Assembly: GCA_963756815.1 (NCBI GenBank)
Contig: CAVWPR010000048.1
Location: 124,001-188,000 of the forward strand
Length of the DNA: 64,000 nt
Source of the DNA: JAENVU01 sp963756815
GTDB taxonomy: Bacteria; Actinomycetota; Acidimicrobiia; IMCC26256; JAENVU01
Direction: 5' to 3'
The notes under the pieces are model-generated. The model was given only the letters and a program-made list of their open reading frames with translations. It did no database searches and was not told the DNA's origin. This document shows, in pieces, positions 47,077 to 56,976 of this stretch. The position numbers and the translations under genes are program-made. The stretch's first letter is position 1, and every line of letters begins with the position of its first letter.

Positions 47077-47140
47077 GGAGCGGGGCCCGTCCGGCCCGCG
47101 CCGGAGGAGCACGAGGACCGAGGTCGAGTGGAGCGCCTGA
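47077..47140. repeat. Dispersed family A repeat with duplicated gene end, copy 3
   Basis: GGAGCGGGGCCCGTCCGGCC then GGAGGAGCACGAGGACC, followed by a second copy (47126-47140) of GAGTGGAGCGCCTGA, the 3' end and stop of the alpha-E gene (first copy 47028-47042). The gap 47141-47264 shows no gene. Confidence 0.55.
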
Positions 47141-47264
47141 CGTCGAGGGCGGTCGCGCCGCGCATCAGCCCGCGGTACCGGCTGCGGTTGCACCGGTTCG
47201 AGCGTCGCTTCGAGTCCGGCGGGAACTCGAGGACCCGTGGCGTGGGGCGACCGATGAGGTGGCG

Positions 47265-48116
47265 ATGACGAGCGCCTGGCGGCTGGAGATCCGGCACACC
47301 ACGGGGTACCGGTACGAGACCGACGTGACCGCGTCGCACAACGAGGTGCGACTCTCGCCGATCCGCACGGAGCGCCAGTGGGTGCTCGAGCACCGCGTCG
47401 ACGTCCATCCGTCGGCGCGCCTGTCTCGCTTCGAGGACTACTGGGGCACCGTCGTGCACGCCTTCGACCTCCGCCGACCGCACCGTGAGCTGACCGTCGT
47501 CGCCACCAGCCACGTCGAGACCGCCGCCGTCCCCCCACCGGCGCCCGACACGGTCGCGTGGGACGTGCTCGACCACGAGGAGTCCCTCGACGAGTGGTGC
47601 GAGCTGTTGATGCCCACGCCGTACACCGCCGCCGACGGTGCGATCGCCGCGCTCGGCGAGCAGGTGCGCAGGGCGCCGGACCCGGCGGCTGCGGTCTCGC
47701 TCGCGCAGGAGCTGATTCGGGACCGGCTCGAGTACGCGCGCGGCGCCACCCACGTCGGCACGCCTGCTGCCGAGGCGCTGGCCGCCGGTGCCGGGGTGTG
47801 TCAGGACTTCGTGCACCTGACCCTGGCCGTGCTGCGTGTCGCGGGGATCCCGTGTCGCTACGCATCGGGCTACATCTCGCCCGAGGCGAGCGCGTCGATC
47901 GGCACCACGGTCGCCGGGGAGAGCCACGCGTGGCTCGAGGCCTGGACGGGCGGTTGGTGCGCGGTCGACCCGACGAACGGTCTGCCGGTCGGCCCCGAGC
48001 ACGTCCTCGTCGCGCGCGGGCGCGACTACGCCGACGTCCCTCCGCTGCGCGGCGTGTACCACGGTGGCCGGGCCGAGGCCCTCGACGTCCAGGTCGAGGT
48101 CACCCGCCGCGCCTGA
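47265..48116 (+). CDS. Transglutaminase-like cysteine peptidase/ligase
   Basis: 283 residues. N-terminal beta-domain WRLEIRHTTGYRYETDV and NEVRLSPIRTERQ, then the papain-like core with Cys179 (GAGVCQDFVHL), His221 (GESHAWLEA) and Asp235 (AVDPTNG) forming the triad. This subfamily is the third member of the ATP-grasp/alpha-E trio and is predicted to cut or form amide bonds. ATG at 47265 preferred over the GTG two codons earlier because GAGGTGG lies at a suitable distance. A stand-alone peptidase role is possible. Confidence 0.9.
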   Translation: MTSAWRLEIRHTTGYRYETDVTASHNEVRLSPIRTERQWVLEHRVDVHPSARLSRFEDYWGTVVHAFDLRRPHRELTVVATSHVETAAVPPPAPDTVAWDVLDHEESLDEWCELLMPTPYTAADGAIAALGEQVRRAPDPAAAVSLAQELIRDRLEYARGATHVGTPAAEALAAGAGVCQDFVHLTLAVLRVAGIPCRYASGYISPEASASIGTTVAGESHAWLEAWTGGWCAVDPTNGLPVGPEHVLVARGRDYADVPPLRGVYHGGRAEALDVQVEVTRRA

Positions 48117-48165
48117 CACCGAGGTCCAGCCCGACGCATGGCCGAGCCCGGTCGGGCGGTCCGAG

Positions 48166-48915
48166 TCAGGGGCCGGGAAGGACGGCGCGCAGTCGCGCGA
48201 CCACATCGACGTCGCTCACCGGAGGCGTGTGGTCCGGATCGAGTCGTCCGTACACCAGGCGGACGAAGGCCTCGCCCGGGAGCACGAGGTCGGGTCGGGT
48301 CGCGTCCTGCGAGGGCGTGAGCGTGACCGTGTCGGGACCGAGGGTCACGGTGAGGTCCCGGCGCGGGTCGTCGGTGTGCACGCGGATCGAGTCGGACCCG
48401 TCGGAGCGTCCGGTCCACTGCACGATCATCGCCAGGGAGTCGATGACGAACGGGACCGGTGCGGGGAGCAGCGTGGCGGCCGGGTCCCCGGCGACCTCGA
48501 TGTCCCAGGTGTGCAGGAGGTGCTCGTTGAGTCGCAGACCCACGAAGCCGTCGAAGTCGACCTCGAGCGGCCCGAGCGACGCGCGGAAGTCGACGCGCGC
48601 TCGGTGGGGGAGGGTCTCGAAGGCGTCGAGCAGCGCCGCGTCGGCGACGAGCGCGTCGGCCGCCGTGGCGTCGGGCGACTTCGCGTCCCAGGCCGCCCAG
48701 ATCACGTCCTCGTCCGGCGCGTCGGCGCGGTCGTGCACCGCCGCGTCGAAGCGGCGGAGGAGGATCTCCGCGCTCGAACCGAGATGCGAGAGCACGTCGG
48801 CCACCGTCCAGTCGGTGGGGTAGGCCGGACGGCGCAGCGCATCGGCGTCGAGGCCGGCGGCGAGCGCACGCAGATGGTCGGTCGACATGCGCAAGGCGGC
48901 GAGACGGTCGGTCAC
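48166..48915 (-). CDS. Maleylpyruvate isomerase-like mycothiol-dependent family protein
   Basis: 249 residues: N-terminal DinB-like bundle (DWTVADVLSHLGSSAEILLRR, then LNEHLLHTWDIEVA with the metal-binding His) and a C-terminal SCP2-like domain (DDPRRDLTVTLGPDTVTLTP, RLVYGRLDPDHTPP). This two-domain layout is the actinobacterial TIGR03083-type. Mycothiol use is inferred. GTG start. Convergent with the transglutaminase, 49 bp apart. Confidence 0.85.
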   Translation of the reverse strand: MTDRLAALRMSTDHLRALAAGLDADALRRPAYPTDWTVADVLSHLGSSAEILLRRFDAAVHDRADAPDEDVIWAAWDAKSPDATAADALVADAALLDAFETLPHRARVDFRASLGPLEVDFDGFVGLRLNEHLLHTWDIEVAGDPAATLLPAPVPFVIDSLAMIVQWTGRSDGSDSIRVHTDDPRRDLTVTLGPDTVTLTPSQDATRPDLVLPGEAFVRLVYGRLDPDHTPPVSDVDVVARLRAVLPGP

Positions 48916-49004
48916 GGACGGCTCCAGTCGCTGGGGGTGACGTCGATCACCGCACCAACCCGGCGGGGAGGCCGGTTTCTTCCTGATCGCGCAGTGACGC
49001 CGTG

Positions 49005-49010
49005 TAGCAT
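49005..49010 (+). promoter_or_regulatory. TAGCAT -10-like box of sahH
   Basis: TAGCAT predicts a start about 49017 and a leader near 98 nt, unlike the leaderless pattern of most genes here. Confidence 0.4.
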
Positions 49011-49018
49011 CGGCGTCT

Positions 49019-49061
49019 GGTCGGGCCCCAAGGGGCTGTCATCCGGTGTTCCGGGCCGACT
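49019..49061 (+). promoter_or_regulatory. Candidate structured leader RNA upstream of sahH
   Basis: Predicted three-way junction: outer stem GTCGG (49020-49024) with CCGAC (49056-49060); hairpin GCCC/GGGC (49025-49028 and 49033-49036) with loop CAAG; hairpin CCGG/CCGG (43-46 and 51-54 of 49000) with loop TGTT; joining strand TGTCAT. It lies within the predicted sahH leader. I do not see the SAH- or SAM-riboswitch consensus. Confidence 0.35.
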
Positions 49062-49114
49062 CTGTCTGACCGGTCGTGCCCTGGCGCCGACCGACGATCG
49101 AACGGAGTCCACGC

Positions 49115-50564
49115 ATGACCACGACCGAAGCCCGTCCGTCGACGTCCGACTTCAAGGTCGCCGACCTCACGCTCGCCGAGTTCGGCCGCAAGGAGATCCA
49201 GCTCGCCGAGCACGAGATGCCCGGCCTCATGGCGCTGCGTGAGCGCTACTCGGAGACGAAGCCGCTCGCCGGTGCCCGCATCACCGGGTCGCTGCACATG
49301 ACGATCCAGACCGCGGTCCTCATCGAGACGCTGACCGCCCTCGGCGCCGAGGTGCGCTGGGCGTCCTGCAACATCTTCTCGACCCAGGACCACGCCGCCG
49401 CCGCCATCGCCGCGGCCGGCATCCCGGTGTTCGCCTGGAAGGGCGAGACGCTCGAGGAGTACTGGTGGTGCACCGAGCGCGCGCTCGAGTGGCCCGACCA
49501 CGACGGCCCGAACATGATCCTCGACGACGGTGGCGACGCGACGCTCCTCGTGCACAAGGGCGTCGAGTTCGAGAAGGCGGGCGCGGTGCCCGACCCGTCG
49601 TCGGCCGACTCCGAGGAGTTCGAGGTCGTGCTGGCGACGCTCGGCCGTGCGCTGGCCGAGGACCCGCAGCGCTGGCACAAGATGGCGACCTGCATCCAGG
49701 GCGTCACCGAGGAGACCACCACCGGCGTCCACCGGCTGTACCAGATGACCGAGGCCGGCACCCTGCTGTTCCCGGCGATCAACGTGAACGACTCGGTGAC
49801 CAAGAGCAAGTTCGACAACCTGTACGGCTGCCGGCACTCGCTCGTCGACGGCATCTGCCGCGCCACCGACGTCATGCTCGCCGGGAAGGTCGCGGTGGTG
49901 TGCGGCTACGGCGACGTCGGCAAGGGCTGCGCGCAGTCGCTACGCGGCCAGGGCGCACGCGTGATCATCACCGAGATCGACCCGATCTGCGCACTCCAGG
50001 CGGCGATGGAGGGCTACGAGGTCACCACGCTCGAGGACGTCATCGCCGACGCCGACCTCGTGATCACCACGACCGGCAACACGATGATCGTCTCGGCCGA
50101 CCAGATGGCGCGGATGAAGCACAACGCGATCGTCGGCAACATCGGGCACTTCGACAACGAGCTCGACATGGCCGGTCTCGCCAAGACGCCGGGCGTCGAG
50201 CGCATCAACATCAAGCCGCAGGTCGACGAGTGGAAGATTCCCCGCCACGTCCGACCAGGCGGCGCACTCGATCATCGTGCTCGCCGAGGGTCGGCTGCTG
50301 AACCTCGGCTGCGCCACCGGCCACCCGAGCTTCGTGATGTCGAACAGCTTCACCAACCAGGTGATGGCGCAGATGGAGCTGTTCGGTCATCCGGACTTCT
50401 ACGAGCGCAAGGTGTACACGCTGCCCAAGCACCTCGACGAGGAGGTCGCCCGGCTGCACCTGGACAAGCTCGGCGTGAAGCTCACCCGGCTCACCGAGCA
50501 CCAGGCCGACTACCTCGGCATCCCGCAGGACGGCCCGTACAAGCCCGACCACTACCGCTACTAG
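49115..50564 (+). CDS. ahcY: S-adenosylhomocysteinase (frameshifted)
   Basis: NAD-dependent hydrolase of about 483 residues splitting S-adenosylhomocysteine to adenosine and homocysteine, closing the methyl cycle. Signatures: GARITGSLHMTIQTAVLIETL, NIFSTQDHAAAAIA, NDSVTKSKFDNLYGCRHS, VAVVCGYGDVGKGCAQSL (NAD loop), NIGHFDNELDM and the C-terminal KPDHYRY. One extra C near 50240 (WKIP / ATSDQAAHSIIVLAEG) splits this near-essential enzyme, good evidence that the break is a sequence error. The next plus-strand gene, mtnA, belongs to methionine salvage. Confidence 0.93.
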
Positions 50565-51460
50565 CCCGCCTTCGGCGGGTGCGAGGCGCCCGGACGTTCT
50601 CGTGCCCGCCCGAAGGGCCGGACCTGACACTCCTGGCACCGGTCGCGGGCGGAGCGCCTCGCGCGGTTCGATCCGCGCGGTTCGGATCCGCGCGCTCGAT
50701 GCGCTAGGTCGGCGGCGGGGACGGGCTCCGGGCCCTGGATCGTGCGCTCGACGGTCACGAACACGTACCAGGCCGGCGCGAGGATCAGGACGGCTTCGAC
50801 CGGCACGTAGGTGGTCGGCCACGTGAGCGTCAATGCGAGCATCGCCGCGAGCCAGAGCGCGGTGACGGTGACGTTCGCGATCCGTCGGTGCACGACCTGC
50901 ATCGGGTGGACGAACAGCACGTTGCTGAGCGTCAGCACGCACAGGATGATGGTCACGACGATGTTCACCCAGTGCGGGCTCCGCAGCAGGAAGAAGGTCG
51001 GTGCGACCAGGTTCCAGATCGCCGGGAAGCCTCGGAACCAGTGGTCCTCGGTCATGAGGTCGGTGCGCGCGAACCACAGCACGGCGGTGAAGAGGATCGC
51101 GGCGCACAGCACGACCGTCCACCCGTGCGGGAACGTGTGGAAGTACGCCATGAACGCCACCGGCAGCATCACGCACGTGAGGTAGTCGACGACGAGGTCG
51201 AGGATGTTGCCGTCCATGCCCGGCAACGCGTGCATCACCTGCGCCTTGCGGGCGATCGGACCGTCGATCCCGTCGACGATCATCGCCGCGATCAGGTACA
51301 CGATCGCGGTGCGGGGATGGCCGCGGACCACGGCCTCGAGTCCGGCGGCGCCGAGCAGCACACCGCTCGCGGTGAGCGCGTGGATGGCCCAGGCCAACCG
51401 GACATCGCGCTTCGTGCAGGGCTCCGTACCGGGATCGGTGCTGCGCTCCGCATCCGTCAC
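50561..51460 (-). CDS. pcs: CDP-alcohol phosphatidyltransferase, phosphatidylcholine-synthase-like
   Basis: Membrane enzyme with about eight helices. The CDP-alcohol motif reads VDGIDGPIARKAQV followed by GMDGNILDLVVDY (Asp63, Asp66, Arg71, Gly84, Asp88, Asp92); the long spacer before GNILDLVVDY matches bacterial phosphatidylcholine synthases, which join choline to CDP-diacylglycerol. I chose GTG 51460 because TAGCCT (51469-51474) would put the transcript start on it; the ATG two codons earlier is too close. The last about 40 residues are Arg-rich and may be read-through past a lost stop near 50704. Confidence 0.78.
   Translation of the reverse strand: MTDAERSTDPGTEPCTKRDVRLAWAIHALTASGVLLGAAGLEAVVRGHPRTAIVYLIAAMIVDGIDGPIARKAQVMHALPGMDGNILDLVVDYLTCVMLPVAFMAYFHTFPHGWTVVLCAAILFTAVLWFARTDLMTEDHWFRGFPAIWNLVAPTFFLLRSPHWVNIVVTIILCVLTLSNVLFVHPMQVVHRRIANVTVTALWLAAMLALTLTWPTTYVPVEAVLILAPAWYVFVTVERTIQGPEPVPAADLAHRARGSEPRGSNRARRSARDRCQECQVRPFGRARERPGASHPPKAG
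50565..50579. terminator. Short hairpin after ahcY
   Basis: CCCGCC TTC GGCGGG immediately after the ahcY TAG: a 6-bp GC stem with a 3-nt loop, no T-tract. Confidence 0.4.
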
Positions 51461-51468
51461 GATCATCG

Positions 51469-51474
51469 AGGCTA
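51469..51474 (-). promoter_or_regulatory. TAGCCT -10-like box of the pcs-like gene
   Basis: Minus-strand TAGCCT ends 8 nt before GTG 51460, which decides the start. Confidence 0.4.
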
Positions 51475-51513
51475 GTGGGACGTCGGGCACATTTTCGCAC
51501 ACATCGGCCCCGC

Positions 51514-51519
51514 TACGGT
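51514..51519 (+). promoter_or_regulatory. TACGGT -10-like box of mtnA
   Basis: TACGGT ends 8 nt before the GTG at 51528. Confidence 0.4.
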
Positions 51520-51527
51520 CACGGACC

Positions 51528-52553
51528 GTGACCTCGGGAGCGACCGATCCCATCCCGCCCACGGTCGCATGGCACGACGGCGTCGTGCGACTCGTCGACC
51601 AGCGCCGACTCCCCGGTGACGTGGTGTTCGCGGACTGCCGCACGGTGGCCGAGGTGGTGGACGCGATCCGGCACCTCACCGTCAGGGGTGCCCCGGCGCT
51701 CGGCGCGACCGGCGCGTTCGGTGTCGCGCTCGCCGCGGCCGGAGGTGCGCCCGAGGCCGACGTGACCGTCGCGGCGGGCGAGCTGCGGTCGGCGCGTCCG
51801 ACCGCGGTGAACCTCGCGTGGGGTGTCGGCGAGGCGCTCGCTGCGTTCCGGCTCGACGGCGAGCTCGGTGCGCTGGATCGGGCCCGCGCGATCGCCGCCG
51901 CCGACGTGGCCGCCAACCGGGAGCTCGGCGCGTACGGCGCCGCCCTGCTGCCCCCGGTCGCGACGGTGTTGACGCACTGCAACGCCGGCGCCCTCGCCTG
52001 CGTGGGCTATGGCACCGCGCTCGGCGTCGTACGCGCCGCGCACGAGGGCGGGCGGACGGTGACGGTCTGGGTCGACGAGACGCGCCCGGTGTTGCAGGGC
52101 GCGCGCTTGACGGCGTGGGAGCTCGAACGGGTCGGGATCCCGTACCGCATCGTGGTGGACGCCGCCGCCGGGTCGCTGTTCGCGTCCGGTTCGATCGACG
52201 CGGTCGTGGTGGGTGCAGACCGCATCGCCGCGAACGGTGACGTGGCGAACAAGATCGGCACGTACTCACTGGCCGTCCTCGCCGCTGCCCACGGCGTGCC
52301 CTTCTACGTCGCCGCGCCGACGACGACCGTCGACACCGCCACCGCGTCCGGTGCCGACATCCCGATCGAGCTCCGGTCCGACGCCGAGATCACCGAACTC
52401 GCCGGCACGCGCGTCGCGCCCGGGGGCGCGGCGGTGTACAACCCGGCGTTCGACGTGACGCCGGCGCGCCTCGTGACCGCGCTGATCACCGAACGCGGCG
52501 TCGTCCACCACCCGGACGCCGCCGGGATCGCCGGGATCCTCGCCGCCGGCTGA
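51528..52553 (+). CDS. mtnA: S-methyl-5-thioribose-1-phosphate isomerase
   Basis: Methionine-salvage enzyme of 341 residues, opening methylthioribose-1-P to methylthioribulose-1-P. Signatures: IRHLTVRGAPALGATGAFGV, VLTHCNAGALACVGYGTALG (catalytic Cys), VDETRPVLQGARLTAWEL and VVVGADRIAANGDVANKIGTY (catalytic Asp). The eIF2B-alpha-like relatives lack this exact set. GTG start supported by TACGGT. Near ahcY, so both methyl-cycle by-products are handled in one neighbourhood. Confidence 0.93.
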   Translation: MTSGATDPIPPTVAWHDGVVRLVDQRRLPGDVVFADCRTVAEVVDAIRHLTVRGAPALGATGAFGVALAAAGGAPEADVTVAAGELRSARPTAVNLAWGVGEALAAFRLDGELGALDRARAIAAADVAANRELGAYGAALLPPVATVLTHCNAGALACVGYGTALGVVRAAHEGGRTVTVWVDETRPVLQGARLTAWELERVGIPYRIVVDAAAGSLFASGSIDAVVVGADRIAANGDVANKIGTYSLAVLAAAHGVPFYVAAPTTTVDTATASGADIPIELRSDAEITELAGTRVAPGGAAVYNPAFDVTPARLVTALITERGVVHHPDAAGIAGILAAG

Positions 52554-52560
52554 ATCGTCG

Positions 52561-52823
52561 GCTCCGAGCCGGAGCGAGGGACGAGCGGAGGCGAGCAGTT
52601 CCGGAGCGTCCCGTTGCCCACACGCCCGCGACCTCTCCGATCGGGTGTCCGTGCTCCGAGCCGGAGCGGAGCGGAGGCGAGCAGTTCCGGAGCGTCCCGT
52701 TGCCCACGCGCCCGCGACCTCTCTGATCGGGTGTCCGTGCTCCGAGCCGGAGCGGAGCGGAGGCGAGCAGTTCCGGAGCGTCCCGTTGCACACGCGCCCG
52801 CGACATCCGAGCGGAGGAACCGA
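52561..52823. repeat. Tandem repeat array (family B, three units of 86-92 bp)
   Basis: Units start at GCTCCGAG 52561, 52653 and 52739. Each contains GGAGGCGAGCAGTTCCGGAG and CGTCCCGTTG, then CACGCGCCCGCGAC, and units 1 and 2 end GATCGGGTGTCCGT. Unit 3 runs into CCGAGCGGAGGAACC, also found at 56957. Fills the mtnA-comF gap (52554-52873); no gene seen in it. Confidence 0.8.
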
Positions 52824-52861
52824 AGGGCGGAGGAACCATGGAGGTGGTCACAGCCCATCGG

Positions 52862-52867
52862 TAGGGT
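52862..52867 (+). promoter_or_regulatory. TAGGGT -10-like box of comF
   Basis: TAGGGT ends 6 nt before the ATG at 52874. Confidence 0.4.
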
Positions 52868-52873
52868 CCGGCG

Positions 52874-53479
52874 ATGCTGCGCGCGCTCGCCGAGGCCGTG
52901 TTCCCCGCGACGTGTCCGGGCTGCGGCGGCCGCGGCGAGCCGGTGTGCGCAACGTGTGCGCGCACGATCCGGCGGGCGCCGTCGTCATCGCCACCGGTCG
53001 GTGTCGACGCGCTCGTGGTGCCGTTCGCGTACACGGGGGTGGTCCGGGAGCTCGTCGCGCGCGCCAAGTACCGGCACCGTCACGCCGCCCTCACGTGGCT
53101 CGCGTCCGAGATGGCCCGCGCCCTCGCCGACACGACCGTCGACGTGGTCACCTGGGCGCCGACGACCGCGGCGCGTCGCCGCGCGCGTGGGTTCGACCAG
53201 GCCGAGGTGCTCGCGGCGGCGGTGGCGGGGTCACTGGATCGACCGTGCGCACCGGTCCTGCGCCGAATCGGGTGCGGTCACCAGACCGGGCACTCGCGCG
53301 CCGAGCGCATCGGCGCGCCCCAGTTCGCAGTGCGTGCTCCGGCGCGGGTCACCGGTCGTCGGGTGCTGCTCGTGGACGACGTCGTCACCACCGGCGCGAC
53401 GCTGCGGGCGGCCGCCGGTGCGCTCCGCACGGCCGGCGCGGCCTCGGTCGTGGGGTCGGCGGCCGCTCGTCGGGCATGA
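52874..53479 (+). CDS. comF: ComF-family phosphoribosyltransferase-like protein
   Basis: 201 residues: N-terminal zinc-knuckle CPGCGGRGEPVCATCAR, then a type I phosphoribosyltransferase fold with VVPFAYTGVVRELVARAKYR, PTTAARRRARGFDQAEVLA and the PRPP loop RVLLVDDVVTTGATL. ComF/ComFC proteins serve natural transformation in Gram-positives, but many bacteria keep them without known competence. It opens a run whose order (comF, flgM, hpf, secA, prfB, ftsE, ftsX) matches an old conserved block. Confidence 0.92.
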   Translation: MLRALAEAVFPATCPGCGGRGEPVCATCARTIRRAPSSSPPVGVDALVVPFAYTGVVRELVARAKYRHRHAALTWLASEMARALADTTVDVVTWAPTTAARRRARGFDQAEVLAAAVAGSLDRPCAPVLRRIGCGHQTGHSRAERIGAPQFAVRAPARVTGRRVLLVDDVVTTGATLRAAAGALRTAGAASVVGSAAARRA

Positions 53480-53492
53480 CGGACGGCGCCGC

Positions 53493-53498
53493 TACCCT
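53493..53498 (+). promoter_or_regulatory. TACCCT -10-like box of flgM-hpf
   Basis: TACCCT is followed by GAGGGAGG and the ATG at 53519, so this transcript has a short leader with a ribosome site. Confidence 0.35.
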
Positions 53499-53518
53499 GG
53501 GCCGAGGGAGGCCGCCGC

Positions 53519-53716
53519 ATGACATCCGACACCGCACGGCTCGCGCGCCTGCGCGCCGACATCGTCGCCGGGTCCTACGCACCCCCCGCCGAGGCCGTCG
53601 CCGAGTCGCTCGTGGCGTGGATCGCGCGCCCCGAGCAGTTCGAGCGGGAGACCGGCGCTGCCGATGACGTCGTTGCCGGCGGGCCGGGCCCGTCGGACGG
53701 GGAGGGGCGGAGATGA
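53519..53716 (+). CDS. flgM: FlgM-like anti-sigma factor
   Basis: 65 residues. ARLRADIVAGSYAPPAEAVA then ESLVAW matches the C-terminal sigma-28-binding part of FlgM (pattern R..I..G.Y......A..L). No flagellar gene lies in the window. Its stop overlaps the hpf start (ATGA at 53713). Either a leftover from a flagellar locus or an anti-sigma factor for a non-flagellar sigma. The match is short, so confidence is moderate. Confidence 0.65.
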   Translation: MTSDTARLARLRADIVAGSYAPPAEAVAESLVAWIARPEQFERETGAADDVVAGGPGPSDGEGRR

Positions 53717-54072
53717 CGATGGAGATCGTCGTGCAGGGACGCAACGTGGCGGTCGATCCGGCGGTCGATGCCGACAGCCGGCGCAAGCTCGCCAAGCTGA
53801 GTCGGCTGGCATCCGACATCCGGCGCATCGACGTCGAGTTCTCCGAGGTGCGCAACCCGCGGGTCGCCGATTCCCACGAGTGCGAGGTGACCGTGCACCT
53901 CACCCGCAACCTCGTGAAGGCGCACGCCGCGGCCGCGGACGCCCGCACCGCGCTCGACCGTGTGGTGGACAAGGTCGGCCATCAGCTCCACCGGGTCCAC
54001 GACAAGCGCGTCCACCGCTCCAAGCCCCGCCGTGCCGGCGTCCCCGAGCCCCCGCCCGAGCCGGCCGACTGA
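53713..54072 (+). CDS. hpf: Ribosome hibernation promoting factor, short form
   Basis: 119 residues with the HPF/RaiA domain: MEIVVQGRNVAVDPAVD, KLSRLASDIRRIDVEFSEVR, CEVTVHLTRNLVKAHAAAAD and ALDRVVDKVGHQLHRVHDKR. It lacks the C-terminal dimerisation domain of long HPF, so it would silence 70S ribosomes but not pair them by that route. Ends in a Pro-rich tail. ATGA overlap with flgM; followed by secA 84 bp on. Confidence 0.88.
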   Translation: MTMEIVVQGRNVAVDPAVDADSRRKLAKLSRLASDIRRIDVEFSEVRNPRVADSHECEVTVHLTRNLVKAHAAAADARTALDRVVDKVGHQLHRVHDKRVHRSKPRRAGVPEPPPEPAD

Positions 54073-54142
54073 CCGCAGCGGCGCGCCGCGGGCGGGCCCG
54101 ACCGCTGCGGTCGAACGGACCGGATTTCGGCCTCCCCGCCGG

Positions 54143-54148
54143 TAGGAT
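54143..54148 (+). promoter_or_regulatory. TAGGAT -10-like box of secA
   Basis: TAGGAT ends 8 nt before the secA ATG. Confidence 0.4.
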
Positions 54149-54156
54149 GGCCCGCA

Positions 54157-56868
<2,712 letters not shown>

Positions 56869-56908
56869 GCCGCCGACCCCAGGGGGCGTCCCCGGCCACC
56901 GACCTGCG

Positions 56909-56971
56909 ACGCCGCTCGCGTTCCGGAGCGTCCGGGACGATCGCGTTCGCGTGTTCCGAGCGGAGGAACCA
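56909..56971. repeat. Family B related intergenic repeat
   Basis: GTTCCGGAGCGTCC and TTCCGAGCGGAGGAACCATC match parts of the array at 52.6 kb. The GGAGGA here also serves as the ribosome site of prfB. Confidence 0.45.
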
Positions 56972-56976
56972 TCGAG

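Noticed and set aside
47042..47140. Short ORF (ATG overlapping the alpha-E stop, ending VEWSA)
   Set aside because: It consists of the family A repeat plus the duplicated gene end; no independent coding signal.
49000..49114. Known SAH, SAM-II or SAM-IV riboswitch upstream of ahcY
   Set aside because: None of the conserved cores I know is visible; only an unassigned junction can be proposed.
52561..52823. CRISPR array
   Set aside because: Only three long units, nearly identical throughout with no unique spacers, and no cas genes.
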